From: Acidobacteriaceae bacterium
GTDB lineage: Bacteria; Acidobacteriota; Terriglobia; Terriglobales; Acidobacteriaceae
DNA length: 7,077 nt
NCBI GenBank assembly: GCA_003140705.1
Contig: PLKU01000474.1
Coordinates: 1 to 7,077 of the forward strand
Direction of reading: 5' to 3'
A program made the translations under genes and the position numbers. Positions 1 through 6,057 of this stretch are shown here, in pieces. How positions within the stretch are numbered: position 1 is the stretch's first letter; every line of letters starts with the position of its first letter. The notes beneath the pieces were generated by a model, which saw nothing but the letters and a program-made list of their open reading frames with translations, had not been told where the DNA came from and ran no database searches.

Positions 1-464
1 ACTACATGAACTCCCAGCTCATTCGCATGGAGGCCGAAACCAACGGTTACGAAGAGGGCATTGCCCTCGACGTAAACGGACTGGTCAGCGAAGGTTCCGG
101 CGAGAATGTTTTTGTTGTGCGCAACGGCGTGCTCTACACCCCGCCGCTGGCCAACTCCGCACTCTCCGGCATCACCCGCGACAGCGTGCTTACCATTGCA
201 CGCCACCTGGGCCTGGCCGTCACGGAACAGGCGCTTCCCCGTGAGCTCCTGTATATCGCCGACGAAGTCTTCTTCACCGGCACGGCCGCTGAAGTTTCCC
301 CCATCCGCTCCATCGACCGCGTAGTCATTGGCGACGGCAAGCCCGGCGAGATCACCAAGAGCATCGCTGACGAATTCTTTGGAATCGCCAATGGCCTCAA
401 GCCAGACCGCTTTGGTTGGCTCACACCAGTAAAGGTCATCGCCAATGAGCCAGTAACTGTCTGA
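1..464 (+). CDS. ilvE: Branched-chain amino acid aminotransferase, C-terminal part (5' end outside window)
   Basis: This PLP enzyme of fold type IV performs the last, reversible transamination in Leu, Ile and Val synthesis in the cytoplasm. The reading frame is open to the left edge (first full codon at base 3, Tyr), so the ATG at 6 is an internal Met in the family's 'YMNS' stretch and not the start. Visible family motifs are GYEEGIALD, the EGSGEN motif, SGITRDSVL, and DEVFFTGTAAEVSPIRSID, whose TGTAAE segment helps hold the cofactor phosphate. The tail 'FGWLTPV' also matches the family end. The Schiff-base lysine lies upstream and cannot be checked. The 153 visible residues are about half of a usual protein of roughly 300. 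The stop (TGA, 462-464) is followed by a strong terminator, so this is the last gene of its transcript. Confidence 0.95.
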   Translation, partial: YMNSQLIRMEAETNGYEEGIALDVNGLVSEGSGENVFVVRNGVLYTPPLANSALSGITRDSVLTIARHLGLAVTEQALPRELLYIADEVFFTGTAAEVSPIRSIDRVVIGDGKPGEITKSIADEFFGIANGLKPDRFGWLTPVKVIANEPVTV

Positions 465-497
465 TCTCCTTGCGATCTCAACTCCGGCTGTGCCTTG

Positions 498-525
498 GGG
501 CGGCTTCAAAAAGCCGCCCTTTATT
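498..525 (+). terminator. Intrinsic terminator after ilvE
   Basis: A perfect 9-bp G+C-rich stem, GGGCGGCTT (498-506) paired with AAGCCGCCC (511-519), encloses the loop CAAA. The short T-rich run TTTATT follows directly. It lies 34 bases after the ilvE stop and faces the plus strand, so it should separate ilvE transcription from pyrD. The reverse orientation has no T run after the stem, so it is probably unidirectional. Confidence 0.88.
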
Positions 526-665
526 CTTGCGATTGAGTCGAGCAGGTGTAAGCTGACGCGCATTGCGTTCCGCGCGCCCGGTTCCCCGAGCGAGTATCAT
601 TGAAACAAACCGCATCAATTCTCGCTGCTCGAAACTGACAACAGTCAAAAGGAAGTTTGCCGCAC

Positions 666-1622
666 GTGAAACCGGACATGAGAGTTTCGTTGGCCGGCCT
701 TGACTTGGTGAACCCAGTCGTCGCTGCCAGCGGAACCTTTGGCTACGGCATTGAGTTTGAAGAGATTGTCTCCCTTGAGCGAATCGGCGGATTCGTCACC
801 AAAGGCATTTCTATTGAACCCATGGCCGGCCACACCGCTCCCAGGATTATCCAGACAGCAGCGGGAATGTTGAACGCCATTGGACTCCAGAATGTCGGCG
901 TCGAAGACTACCTGACCCGCAAGCTGCCCCCTCTCGGTCGCTATCCCCTCTGCAAGGTCATCGTCAATGTATTCGGATACACCGTGGGCGAATATGTCGG
1001 CGTCATTGAGCGGCTCAACCAGGCCGAGGGCATTGCGGCATATGAGCTGAATGTATCCTGCCCCAATGTACACGCAGGCGGCATGGCCTTCGGTTCCGAT
1101 CCGGGATCGCTCGAATACCTGGTGAGCCGGGCAAAAGCGGTGTCAAGAAGACCACTGATCGTCAAGCTCTCGCCGAATGTCACATCCGTCGCCAACATGG
1201 CCAAGATCGCCGCGAACGCCGGCGCCGACGCTCTCAGCCTGACCAACACGTTTCTCGCCATGTCCATCGACGTGGAAACTCGCCAGCCGCGATTGAGCAA
1301 CGTCACGGGTGGGCTCTCCGGCCCAGCTATCAAACCAATTGCTTTGCGCATGGTCTACGAGACGGCTCGCGCGGTCACCATTCCAATCCTGGGAATGGGA
1401 GGCATCGTCACCCCTGAAGATGCTGTCGAATTCCTTCTGGCTGGCGCGACCGCGGTCCAGGTGGGAACCGCAAGCTACGCAGACCCTCGTGCGGTCGAGC
1501 GATTAGCTCGCGGGCTTGAGTCGTGGTGCCGCAGCCACCAGGTGGAGCGAGTCTCCAGCCTGACTCGCGCCCTGGAAGTTCCGCGGACCAGGACAATCCC
1601 AAAAGCCGCCGGGGATAGTTAA
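666..1622 (+). CDS. pyrD: Dihydroorotate dehydrogenase, class 1B catalytic subunit
   Basis: This FMN enzyme oxidises dihydroorotate to orotate, the fourth step of UMP synthesis, in the cytoplasm. Counting from GTG 666 it has 318 residues. Visible motifs are NPVVAASGTFGYG near the N-terminus, FVTKG with the FMN-contacting Lys46, and NVSCPN with Cys132, the catalytic base that marks class 1 enzymes. Further on come VKLSPN (Lys167), TGGLSGPAIKP and the FMN-phosphate loop GMGGIVTPEDAVEFLLAGA, then QVGTA. Class 1B normally pairs with the FeS/FAD subunit PyrK, and no pyrK is visible here. The start is uncertain. A purine-rich AAAAGGAAG (647-655) precedes TTG 657 (too close), GTG 666 (10 bases) and ATG 678. 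The family N-terminus fits either 666 or 678. No clear promoter was found in 526-665. TAA stop at 1620. Confidence 0.93.
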   Translation: MKPDMRVSLAGLDLVNPVVAASGTFGYGIEFEEIVSLERIGGFVTKGISIEPMAGHTAPRIIQTAAGMLNAIGLQNVGVEDYLTRKLPPLGRYPLCKVIVNVFGYTVGEYVGVIERLNQAEGIAAYELNVSCPNVHAGGMAFGSDPGSLEYLVSRAKAVSRRPLIVKLSPNVTSVANMAKIAANAGADALSLTNTFLAMSIDVETRQPRLSNVTGGLSGPAIKPIALRMVYETARAVTIPILGMGGIVTPEDAVEFLLAGATAVQVGTASYADPRAVERLARGLESWCRSHQVERVSSLTRALEVPRTRTIPKAAGDS

Positions 1623-1631
1623 CCCTTCCAC

Positions 1632-1871
1632 TCAAATCATGGCCGGTGTAAGCAAATTTAGGCCATTGACCTCCGAGATATGCGCCACGCCGCGCAATGC
1701 CTGTAAACCCCGGATCACATCCTGCAGCGGTATTGGGGCCAGCTTCCCATCATCCAAAATGGCCTGTTTCAGCCGCTTGACACGTTTCCCCATGAGCTGA
1801 ACTTCAAATCGCCCGGAATCAATGCGGGCTTTGGCCCCTGAGGAGAGTCGCTGTGGGGGAAGATCGCTTAA
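1632..1871 (-). pseudogene. Degraded IS110-family transposase fragment (probable)
   Basis: Read on the minus strand, the frame is open for 79 codons between a TGA at 1872-1874 and a TGA at 1632-1634. The only ATG is well inside, at 1791-1793. The centre of the translation reads RVKRLKQAI, then PLQDVIRGLQALRGVAHIS. This resembles the segment of IS110-type transposases just before and into the transposase_20 domain, where a phrase like 'alqalRGv..isAvt' is conserved. After HIS the expected continuation (a 'V.aElGd..RF'-type phrase) is lost and the frame ends 13 residues later, so the domain is cut off. There is no DEDD catalytic domain and no start with a ribosome-binding site. I infer a decayed remnant, tail to tail with pyrD and ending 10 bases from its stop. 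The match is by eye. The alternative is a chance open frame or an unrelated small protein of about 53 residues from ATG 1793. Confidence 0.5.
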
Positions 1872-1904
1872 TCAAAGCTTTCCTAAAGGCTCTAACTGAA
1901 GCTC

Positions 1905-1920
1905 TGTGATGTAGAACACA
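1905..1920 (+). promoter_or_regulatory. CRP/FNR-family-like operator, upstream copy
   Basis: TGTGA-TGTAGA-ACACA matches the E. coli CRP consensus TGTGA-N6-TCACA at 9 of 10 fixed positions, and the arms CTGTG/CACAG (1904-1921) are symmetrical. If the candidate -10 TATTTT at 1943-1948 is used, transcription would start near 1954. The box centre would then sit close to -41.5, the classic class II activator position. Which regulator of the superfamily, if any, binds here is unknown. Confidence 0.4.
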
Positions 1921-1942
1921 GCGACCTGTTATGCGAGGTGAG

Positions 1943-1948
1943 TATTTT
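1943..1948 (+). promoter_or_regulatory. Candidate -10 element of hydrogenase promoter
   Basis: TATTTT matches TATAAT at 4 of 6 positions. No good -35 hexamer precedes it, which fits an activator-dependent promoter using the box at 1905-1920. The predicted start of transcription is near 1954, giving a leader of about 90 bases before ATG 2046. This is a weak prediction from spacing and base composition only. Confidence 0.25.
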
Positions 1949-1959
1949 CGCTCTCATCC

Positions 1960-1975
1960 GGTGATGTAACCCACA
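1960..1975 (+). promoter_or_regulatory. CRP/FNR-like operator, downstream copy
   Basis: GGTGA-TGTAAC-CCACA matches TGTGA-N6-TCACA at 8 of 10 positions. It also shares GTGATGTA-N3-CACA (12 of 15 bases) with the upstream box, which starts 55 bases earlier. If transcription starts near 1954, this copy overlaps the early transcribed region and could repress, or help a dimer of dimers bind. It overlaps the first arm of the leader inverted repeat. Confidence 0.3.
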
Positions 1976-2019
1976 TTGGATCCTCATGACCGTCCTGAGC
2001 AATGTGGGACTCAACATTG
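1970..2019 (+). promoter_or_regulatory. Leader with overlapping inverted repeats (possible alternative hairpins)
   Basis: CCCACATTG (1970-1978) is a perfect inverted repeat of CAATGTGGG (2000-2008), with a 21-base loop. The second arm can instead pair through CAATGT (2000-2005) with ACATTG (2014-2019), loop 8. ACATTGGA(T/A)CCT occurs at 1973-1984 and again at 2014-2025 (11 of 12 bases). Three copies of one hexamer in alternating orientation therefore lie just before the hyaA ribosome-binding site. They could be a protein operator or a pair of mutually exclusive RNA hairpins. The repeats are certain; their function is inferred. Confidence 0.45.
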
Positions 2020-2036
2020 GAACCTGCACAGTGAGC

Positions 2037-2040
2037 GAGG
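2037..2040 (+). promoter_or_regulatory. Ribosome-binding site deciding the hyaA start
   Basis: GAGG ends five bases before ATG 2046, good Shine-Dalgarno spacing. The upstream in-frame ATG 1986 has only a weak GGA before it and lies inside the loop of an inverted repeat. The site therefore supports 2046 as the start of the small subunit. Confidence 0.6.
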
Positions 2041-2045
2041 TAGGC

Positions 2046-3134
2046 ATGGGCATCTCCATTTGGCAATCAATGCAGCAGAAGGGCTACAGCCGCAGAGATT
2101 TTCTTCAACTCTGCGCTACGGCCGCCACCGTGGCCGGGTTTGCGCAATCCGGCGTCGCACAAGTGGTTTCGGCGTTCGAGAAAAAAGAAAGACCAGCCGT
2201 TGTTTGGATGCACTTTCAGGAATGCACCTGCTGCAGCGAATCCTTTATCCGTGCTTCGCACCCCATCGTGGTTGATGCGCTGCTCGATGTCCTCGATTTG
2301 AATTACACCGAGACATTGATGGCAGCATCGGGATTCCAGGCGGAAAAGTGCCTGACAGACACCATCGAAAAGAACAGGGGCAAGTACATTGTGCTGGTCG
2401 AGGGATCGGTTCCCACCGGCGCAGATGGCGTTTATTGCATGATCGGCGGCAAAACCGCTGAATCCATTCTGCAGACAGTCGCCAAGGATGCGGCTGCCAT
2501 TGTCGCATGGGGCAGTTGCGCATCAAACGGTTGCGTTCAGGCAGCCAAGCCGAATCCAACCGGCGCCACTCCGATTCACAAGCTTGTCGACAAGCCAGTC
2601 ATCAACGTTCCAGGATGCCCGCCGATCGCCGACGTCATGATGGGCGTTGTCACCCACCTTCTGGTCCTCGGCCAGGTCCCCGCACTCGACAGTCAGGGCC
2701 GTCCCAAGGAATTCTACGGTCGCCGCGTTCACGATACCTGCTACCGCCGGCCCAACTACGACGCTGGGTTGTTTGTAGAGTCCTTTGACGATGAGAACGC
2801 GCGTAAAGGGTATTGCTTGTATAAGATGGGCTGTCGTGGCCCAGTCACTTACAACGCCTGTTCGGTGGTGAAGTGGAACGAGGGAACCAGCTACCCAATT
2901 CAATCGGGCCATGGTTGCATCGGTTGCAGTGAAGAGGGATTCTGGGACAACGGCCCGTTCTACCAGCATCTTGCATCGTTCCCCGGTTTCGGCATCGAGA
3001 GCACAGCCGATACGGTGGGCACTGTGGTTGGAGTGGCCACGCTGGCCGGAGTCGCGGCGCACGCGGTAGTGACCAATATACGCAAACGGCCAGTGATTGC
3101 AGAAGTGCACACTGAAGACCAAAAGGAGTCGTGA
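2046..3134 (+). CDS. hyaA: [NiFe] hydrogenase small subunit, group 1 membrane-bound, Tat-exported, six-Cys proximal cluster
   Basis: This is the electron-transfer subunit of a periplasmic uptake hydrogenase, 362 residues from ATG 2046. The Tat motif SRRDFL (15-20) and a hydrophobic stretch to about residue 42 form the signal peptide. The proximal cluster region ECTCCSESFIR gives Cys60, 62 and 63; WGSCASNGC gives Cys158 and 163; NVPGCPP gives Cys191. Residues 62 and 163 are the two extra cysteines of oxygen-tolerant enzymes such as E. coli HyaA (Cys19 and Cys120). The distal cluster has His229, Cys232, Cys257 and Cys263; the medial one has Cys272, Cys291 and Cys294. A membrane helix at about 323-346, followed by IRKR, anchors the C-terminus. 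ATG 1986 would add 20 residues, but 2046 has the better ribosome site and places the twin arginines where relatives have them. The stop lies four bases before hyaB. Confidence 0.96.
   Translation: MGISIWQSMQQKGYSRRDFLQLCATAATVAGFAQSGVAQVVSAFEKKERPAVVWMHFQECTCCSESFIRASHPIVVDALLDVLDLNYTETLMAASGFQAEKCLTDTIEKNRGKYIVLVEGSVPTGADGVYCMIGGKTAESILQTVAKDAAAIVAWGSCASNGCVQAAKPNPTGATPIHKLVDKPVINVPGCPPIADVMMGVVTHLLVLGQVPALDSQGRPKEFYGRRVHDTCYRRPNYDAGLFVESFDDENARKGYCLYKMGCRGPVTYNACSVVKWNEGTSYPIQSGHGCIGCSEEGFWDNGPFYQHLASFPGFGIESTADTVGTVVGVATLAGVAAHAVVTNIRKRPVIAEVHTEDQKES
3121..3128 (+). promoter_or_regulatory. Strong ribosome-binding site for hyaB
   Basis: AAAAGGAG lies within the last codons of hyaA, ten bases before ATG 3139. 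It selects this ATG over an in-frame ATG at 3097, which would add 14 residues inside hyaA and lacks family support. Confidence 0.7.
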
Positions 3135-3138
3135 GCCT

Positions 3139-4851
3139 ATGGCACGCGTAGTCGTCGATCCAGTAACTCGCATTGAAGGCCATCTGCGCATTGAGGCAGT
3201 TGTCGAAAACGGCGTCATCACTGACGCGTTCAGTGCCGGCACCATGGTACGCGGCCTTGAAAAAATTCTCATCGGCCGCGATCCCCGCGACGCATGGGCC
3301 ATTACCGAGCGCGTCTGCGGCGTTTGTACCACGGTGCATGCCCTGACCAGCGTCCGTGCAGTCGAAAGCGCACTCGGAATCACCGTCCCTCCCACCGCCG
3401 AACTCATCCGCAACATCATGATGGCGACGCAATATGTGCAGGACCACGTAATTCACTTCTATCATCTCCATGCGCTTGACTGGGTCGACATCGTCAATGC
3501 ACTGAAGGCCGATCCGAAGAAGGCAGCAGAAATTGCGCAATCATTCTCAAAGTGGGACAAGAACACACCTGCATATTTTTCCGAAGTTCAAGACAAGATC
3601 AAGGTGTTTGCCGCGAATGGCCTGGGCATTTTCGCCAACGGCTATTGGGGCCATCCAGCCTACAAACTGCCGCCCGAGGTGAACCTGATCGCTGTGGCTC
3701 ACTACCTTGACGCTCTGCAGTGGCAGAAGGAAATCGTCAAGATCCACACAGTCTTCGGTGGCAAGAACCCGCATCCAAATTATTTGGTCGGCGGCGTTCC
3801 CTGCTCCATCAACATGAATGAAGTGGCTGCCATCAACTCCGAGCGGCTCAACCTGGTTGCCAAGCTAATCAGCCAGGCAGATGAATTCGTCAACGAAGTT
3901 TATATCCCTGATTTGCTTGCCGTTGCTTCTTTCTATAAGGACTGGTCCAAGTGGGGCGGCGGATTAACGAATTACCTTAGCTATGGCGAGTTCCCCACCA
4001 AAGGTTACGCGCAGCCGGAGTCGTTTAAGTATCCCCGTGGTGTAGTGCTCAATCGCGACCTCAGCACTGTGCATCCGGTCAATGCCACTGATTCCCAGGA
4101 GATCAAGGAATACATTGCAAGTTCCTGGTATAGCTACGAAGGCGGAGACGGCGTCGGAATTCACCCCTGGGCTGGTGAAACCAAGCTCAACTACACAGGA
4201 CCTAAACCGCCGTTCGAAACTCTTGAAGGCTTCCAAAAGTATTCGTTCCTGAAAACACCACGCTGGAAAGAAAACGCGATGGAAGTGGGGCCGCTTGCCA
4301 GGCTGCTTGTCGCCTTCGCCTCTGGTCGCACTGACGTGCAGGATTTAGTCAAGGACACTCTCGGCAAGCTGAATGTACCCGTTGCCGCGCTTTTCTCCAC
4401 GCTCGGCCGCACCGCGGCTCGCGGTCTTGATGCCGCTCTCGCCATGATCTGGCTCAAGGAATTCTATGGCCAGTTAATGGACCGAGTGAAGATCAACGAA
4501 GTCTCCACCTTCAACGGAGAATTCTGGGAACCAAAGAGTTGGCCTGCTGAAGCCGAGGGCGTCGGCCTGACCGAAGCTCCGCGCGGCGCGCTCGCACATT
4601 GGATCAAGATCAAGAAAGGCGCAATTGATAACTACCAGCTGGTTGTACCAACCACCTGGAACGGTTCCCCTCGTGATGCCAAGCAGCAGCGTTCGTCCTT
4701 TGAATCGGCACTGATTGGCACTCCTGTGGCTAACCTTGAACAGCCGGTCGAAATCATTCGCACCATCCATTCCTTTGACCCGTGCCTGGCCTGCGCCGTT
4801 CACCTTTACGATCCGCAGGGTCGGCACCTTCACCAGGTCTCCTTCGAGTGA
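3139..4851 (+). CDS. hyaB: [NiFe] hydrogenase large (catalytic) subunit, group 1
   Basis: This subunit splits H2 at its Ni-Fe(CN)2CO site and travels through the Tat system with HyaA. It has 570 residues from ATG 3139, a little shorter than E. coli HyaB. RIEGH near the N-terminus contains Glu13, the proton-relay glutamate. RVCGVCTTVH supplies nickel ligands Cys60 and Cys63. FGGKNPHPNYLVGGVP (about 206-221) is a group 1 signature. APRGAL holds Arg482, which sits over the active site in relatives, and PTTWNGSPRD follows. DPCLACAVH gives the second ligand pair, Cys549 and Cys552, with His555. The 15 residues after His555 are the tail that HyaD should remove. No active-site residue I checked is missing. 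The stop TGA shares its A with the hyaC ATG, so the two are translationally coupled. The subgroup (1d, 1e or 1f) cannot be settled by eye. Confidence 0.97.
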   Translation: MARVVVDPVTRIEGHLRIEAVVENGVITDAFSAGTMVRGLEKILIGRDPRDAWAITERVCGVCTTVHALTSVRAVESALGITVPPTAELIRNIMMATQYVQDHVIHFYHLHALDWVDIVNALKADPKKAAEIAQSFSKWDKNTPAYFSEVQDKIKVFAANGLGIFANGYWGHPAYKLPPEVNLIAVAHYLDALQWQKEIVKIHTVFGGKNPHPNYLVGGVPCSINMNEVAAINSERLNLVAKLISQADEFVNEVYIPDLLAVASFYKDWSKWGGGLTNYLSYGEFPTKGYAQPESFKYPRGVVLNRDLSTVHPVNATDSQEIKEYIASSWYSYEGGDGVGIHPWAGETKLNYTGPKPPFETLEGFQKYSFLKTPRWKENAMEVGPLARLLVAFASGRTDVQDLVKDTLGKLNVPVAALFSTLGRTAARGLDAALAMIWLKEFYGQLMDRVKINEVSTFNGEFWEPKSWPAEAEGVGLTEAPRGALAHWIKIKKGAIDNYQLVVPTTWNGSPRDAKQQRSSFESALIGTPVANLEQPVEIIRTIHSFDPCLACAVHLYDPQGRHLHQVSFE

Positions 4852-5588
4852 TGCCCATGAGTGCTCCCGTAATTGGCGCAAGTAGTGGTTTGCCGGCAAT
4901 TCCCAAGCATCCGGTAGAGTACGTGCGAATCTACGTCTGGGAACTCCCGGTGCGCGTCTACCACTGGATCAACGCGGTGGCCCTGGTGGCGCTTTGCATC
5001 ACCGGCTATCTCATCGGAGCGCCCTCAAGCCCGTTCTATGCCTCTGAGTCCTACCAACAGTATTGGTTCGGCTGGGTGCGTTTCATTCACTTCCTCTGTG
5101 CATTCGTCTATGTCTTCAACTTCCTGGCGCGTCTCTACTGGGGCTTCGTCGGAAACAGGTACTCCAGCTGGCACGCCTTTTTCCCGTTCACAAAGGCCCA
5201 GCAAACTGAAATTGTCGACGTGATTAAAGCCGACGTGCTCGAGACTAAACTGCACGGTCCCATCTCCACCGGACACAACGCATTGGCCGGTCTGATCTAC
5301 TTCTTCACATTTTTGGCGTTTGTGTTTCAGACTATTACCGGGTTCGCGCTGTACTCCAGCATGAGCAATTCATGGCTGCCTCGGATGTTCACCTGGATTG
5401 TTCCGCTGATGGGCGGCGAGTTTGGCGTGCGCTTCTGGCATCACACGTTTATGTGGTTCTTTGTCACCTTTATCATCATTCACATCTATCTCGCCTTCTA
5501 TCACGACTACATCGAGGGCCGCGGTACGGTATCCTCGATTATTGGCGGATGGAAGTTTGAACGGGAGAAGAGTGACAAAAAGTCTTGA
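4851..5588 (+). CDS. hyaC: Hydrogenase cytochrome b subunit (membrane anchor, quinone reductase)
   Basis: This integral membrane di-heme b protein (HyaC/HupC/HydC family) takes electrons from the small subunit and reduces quinone. It has 245 residues from ATG 4851, near the E. coli length. Four hydrophobic helices lie at about 39-56, 77-97, 145-168 and 199-217. Candidate heme histidines are His38 (VYHWINA), His80 (RFIHF), His197/198 (WHHTFMW) and His211 (IIIHIYLAF). IYVWELPVRVYHW and TGFALY are family phrases. The start overlaps the hyaB stop by one base (TGATG). ATG 4857 is an alternative that removes two residues. The frame is open upstream to an ATG at 4782, but that part lies inside the conserved hyaB end. 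The 3' end overlaps hyaD by 17 bases. Confidence 0.95.
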   Translation: MPMSAPVIGASSGLPAIPKHPVEYVRIYVWELPVRVYHWINAVALVALCITGYLIGAPSSPFYASESYQQYWFGWVRFIHFLCAFVYVFNFLARLYWGFVGNRYSSWHAFFPFTKAQQTEIVDVIKADVLETKLHGPISTGHNALAGLIYFFTFLAFVFQTITGFALYSSMSNSWLPRMFTWIVPLMGGEFGVRFWHHTFMWFFVTFIIIHIYLAFYHDYIEGRGTVSSIIGGWKFEREKSDKKS

Positions 5589-6057
5589 GAGTCAAGAGAA
5601 GACGCTGGTCCTGGGACTCGGCAATGTCCTGATGGGCGACGAAGGAATCGGCGTCTATGTAGTGAGGGCTATCGAGGAACATCCGCTCCCTCCCGGCGTA
5701 GAGTGCCTCGACGGCGGTACGGGCGGCTTTACGCTACTGGAGCCGCTCGAACAAGCGGGCCGAATCCTAATCATCGACGCCGCAAACGACGGTAATCCGG
5801 TTGGCACTGTTACACGCACCACACCCCGTTTCACGCGCGATTACCCGCCCACACTCACTGCACACGATATCGGCATGAAAGATCTCTTGGATATGTTCTA
5901 CATCCAGGGCGGCACACACGAAATCATACTTTACGCCATCACGATCGACCCTAAACAACCCATCCGAATGAGCCTCTCTGCAGACGGAACGAAAGCCGCC
6001 GCGGAGGCTCTGGAACGGATTTTAGCGGAACTCGAAGCCGACTCGCCACTGGCTTGA
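5572..6057 (+). CDS. hyaD: Hydrogenase maturation protease
   Basis: This cytoplasmic endopeptidase of the HybD/HyaD family (peptidase M52) checks nickel insertion and cleaves the C-terminal tail of HyaB after His555. It has 161 residues from GTG 5572. GLGNVLMGDEGIGV holds Glu24, IIDAANDG holds Asp69 and TAHDIGMKDLL holds His98. These correspond to the nickel-sensing Glu16, Asp62 and His93 of E. coli HybD with nearly the same spacing. DGGTGGFTLL is also typical. GGGAG (5563-5567) sits four bases before the GTG. An ATG further upstream (5422) is in frame but lies wholly within hyaC and would add 50 unrelated residues. The overlap with hyaC suggests coupled translation. The gene ends in tandem stops (TGATAA) within a small hairpin. 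Its presence shows the large subunit is processed by a dedicated protease. Confidence 0.94.
   Translation: MTKSLESQEKTLVLGLGNVLMGDEGIGVYVVRAIEEHPLPPGVECLDGGTGGFTLLEPLEQAGRILIIDAANDGNPVGTVTRTTPRFTRDYPPTLTAHDIGMKDLLDMFYIQGGTHEIILYAITIDPKQPIRMSLSADGTKAAAEALERILAELEADSPLA

Larger units (their letters stand above)
1623..2045. other. Gene-poor gap between pyrD and hyaA
   Basis: This stretch has no intact gene. Its left part (about 1632-1871) is a minus-strand transposase-like relic. A small inverted repeat, ATGGCC (1639-1644) with GGCCAT (1661-1666), lies at the relic's downstream end but has no T run, so it is not a convincing terminator for pyrD. The right part (about 1900-2045) carries the putative regulatory boxes, candidate -10 element, inverted-repeat leader and ribosome-binding site of the hydrogenase operon, each listed separately. 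Confidence 0.7.

Noticed and set aside
527..600. Possible sigma-70 promoter for pyrD (TTGCGA with TAAGCT, or TATCAT at 595-600).
   Set aside because: Neither -35/-10 pair has both good hexamers and correct spacing. A promoter is expected here but cannot be located by eye.
645..1351. Two long minus-strand open frames (142 and 136 codons) opposite pyrD.
   Set aside because: Both are antisense to the conserved PyrD coding sequence and have no family features.
1639..1666. ATGGCC/GGCCAT inverted repeat as a pyrD terminator.
   Set aside because: The stem is only six base pairs with a 16-base loop and no T run follows, so it does not meet the criteria for an intrinsic terminator.
2523..3419. A 298-codon open frame on the minus strand opposite hyaA and the start of hyaB.
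   Set aside because: It lies entirely antisense to strongly conserved hydrogenase genes, shows no recognisable domain and spans the hyaA/hyaB boundary. It is a by-product of codon bias in the real genes.
4782..4850. Upstream extension of hyaC to ATG 4782.
   Set aside because: The added residues are a shifted reading of the conserved HyaB C-terminus, including its nickel-ligand motif. The overlapped ATG at 4851 is the natural coupled start.
5422..5571. Upstream extension of hyaD to ATG 5422.
   Set aside because: The 50 added residues overlay the last helix of HyaC in another frame and do not resemble proteases. GTG 5572 has a good ribosome site just before the family's N-terminus.
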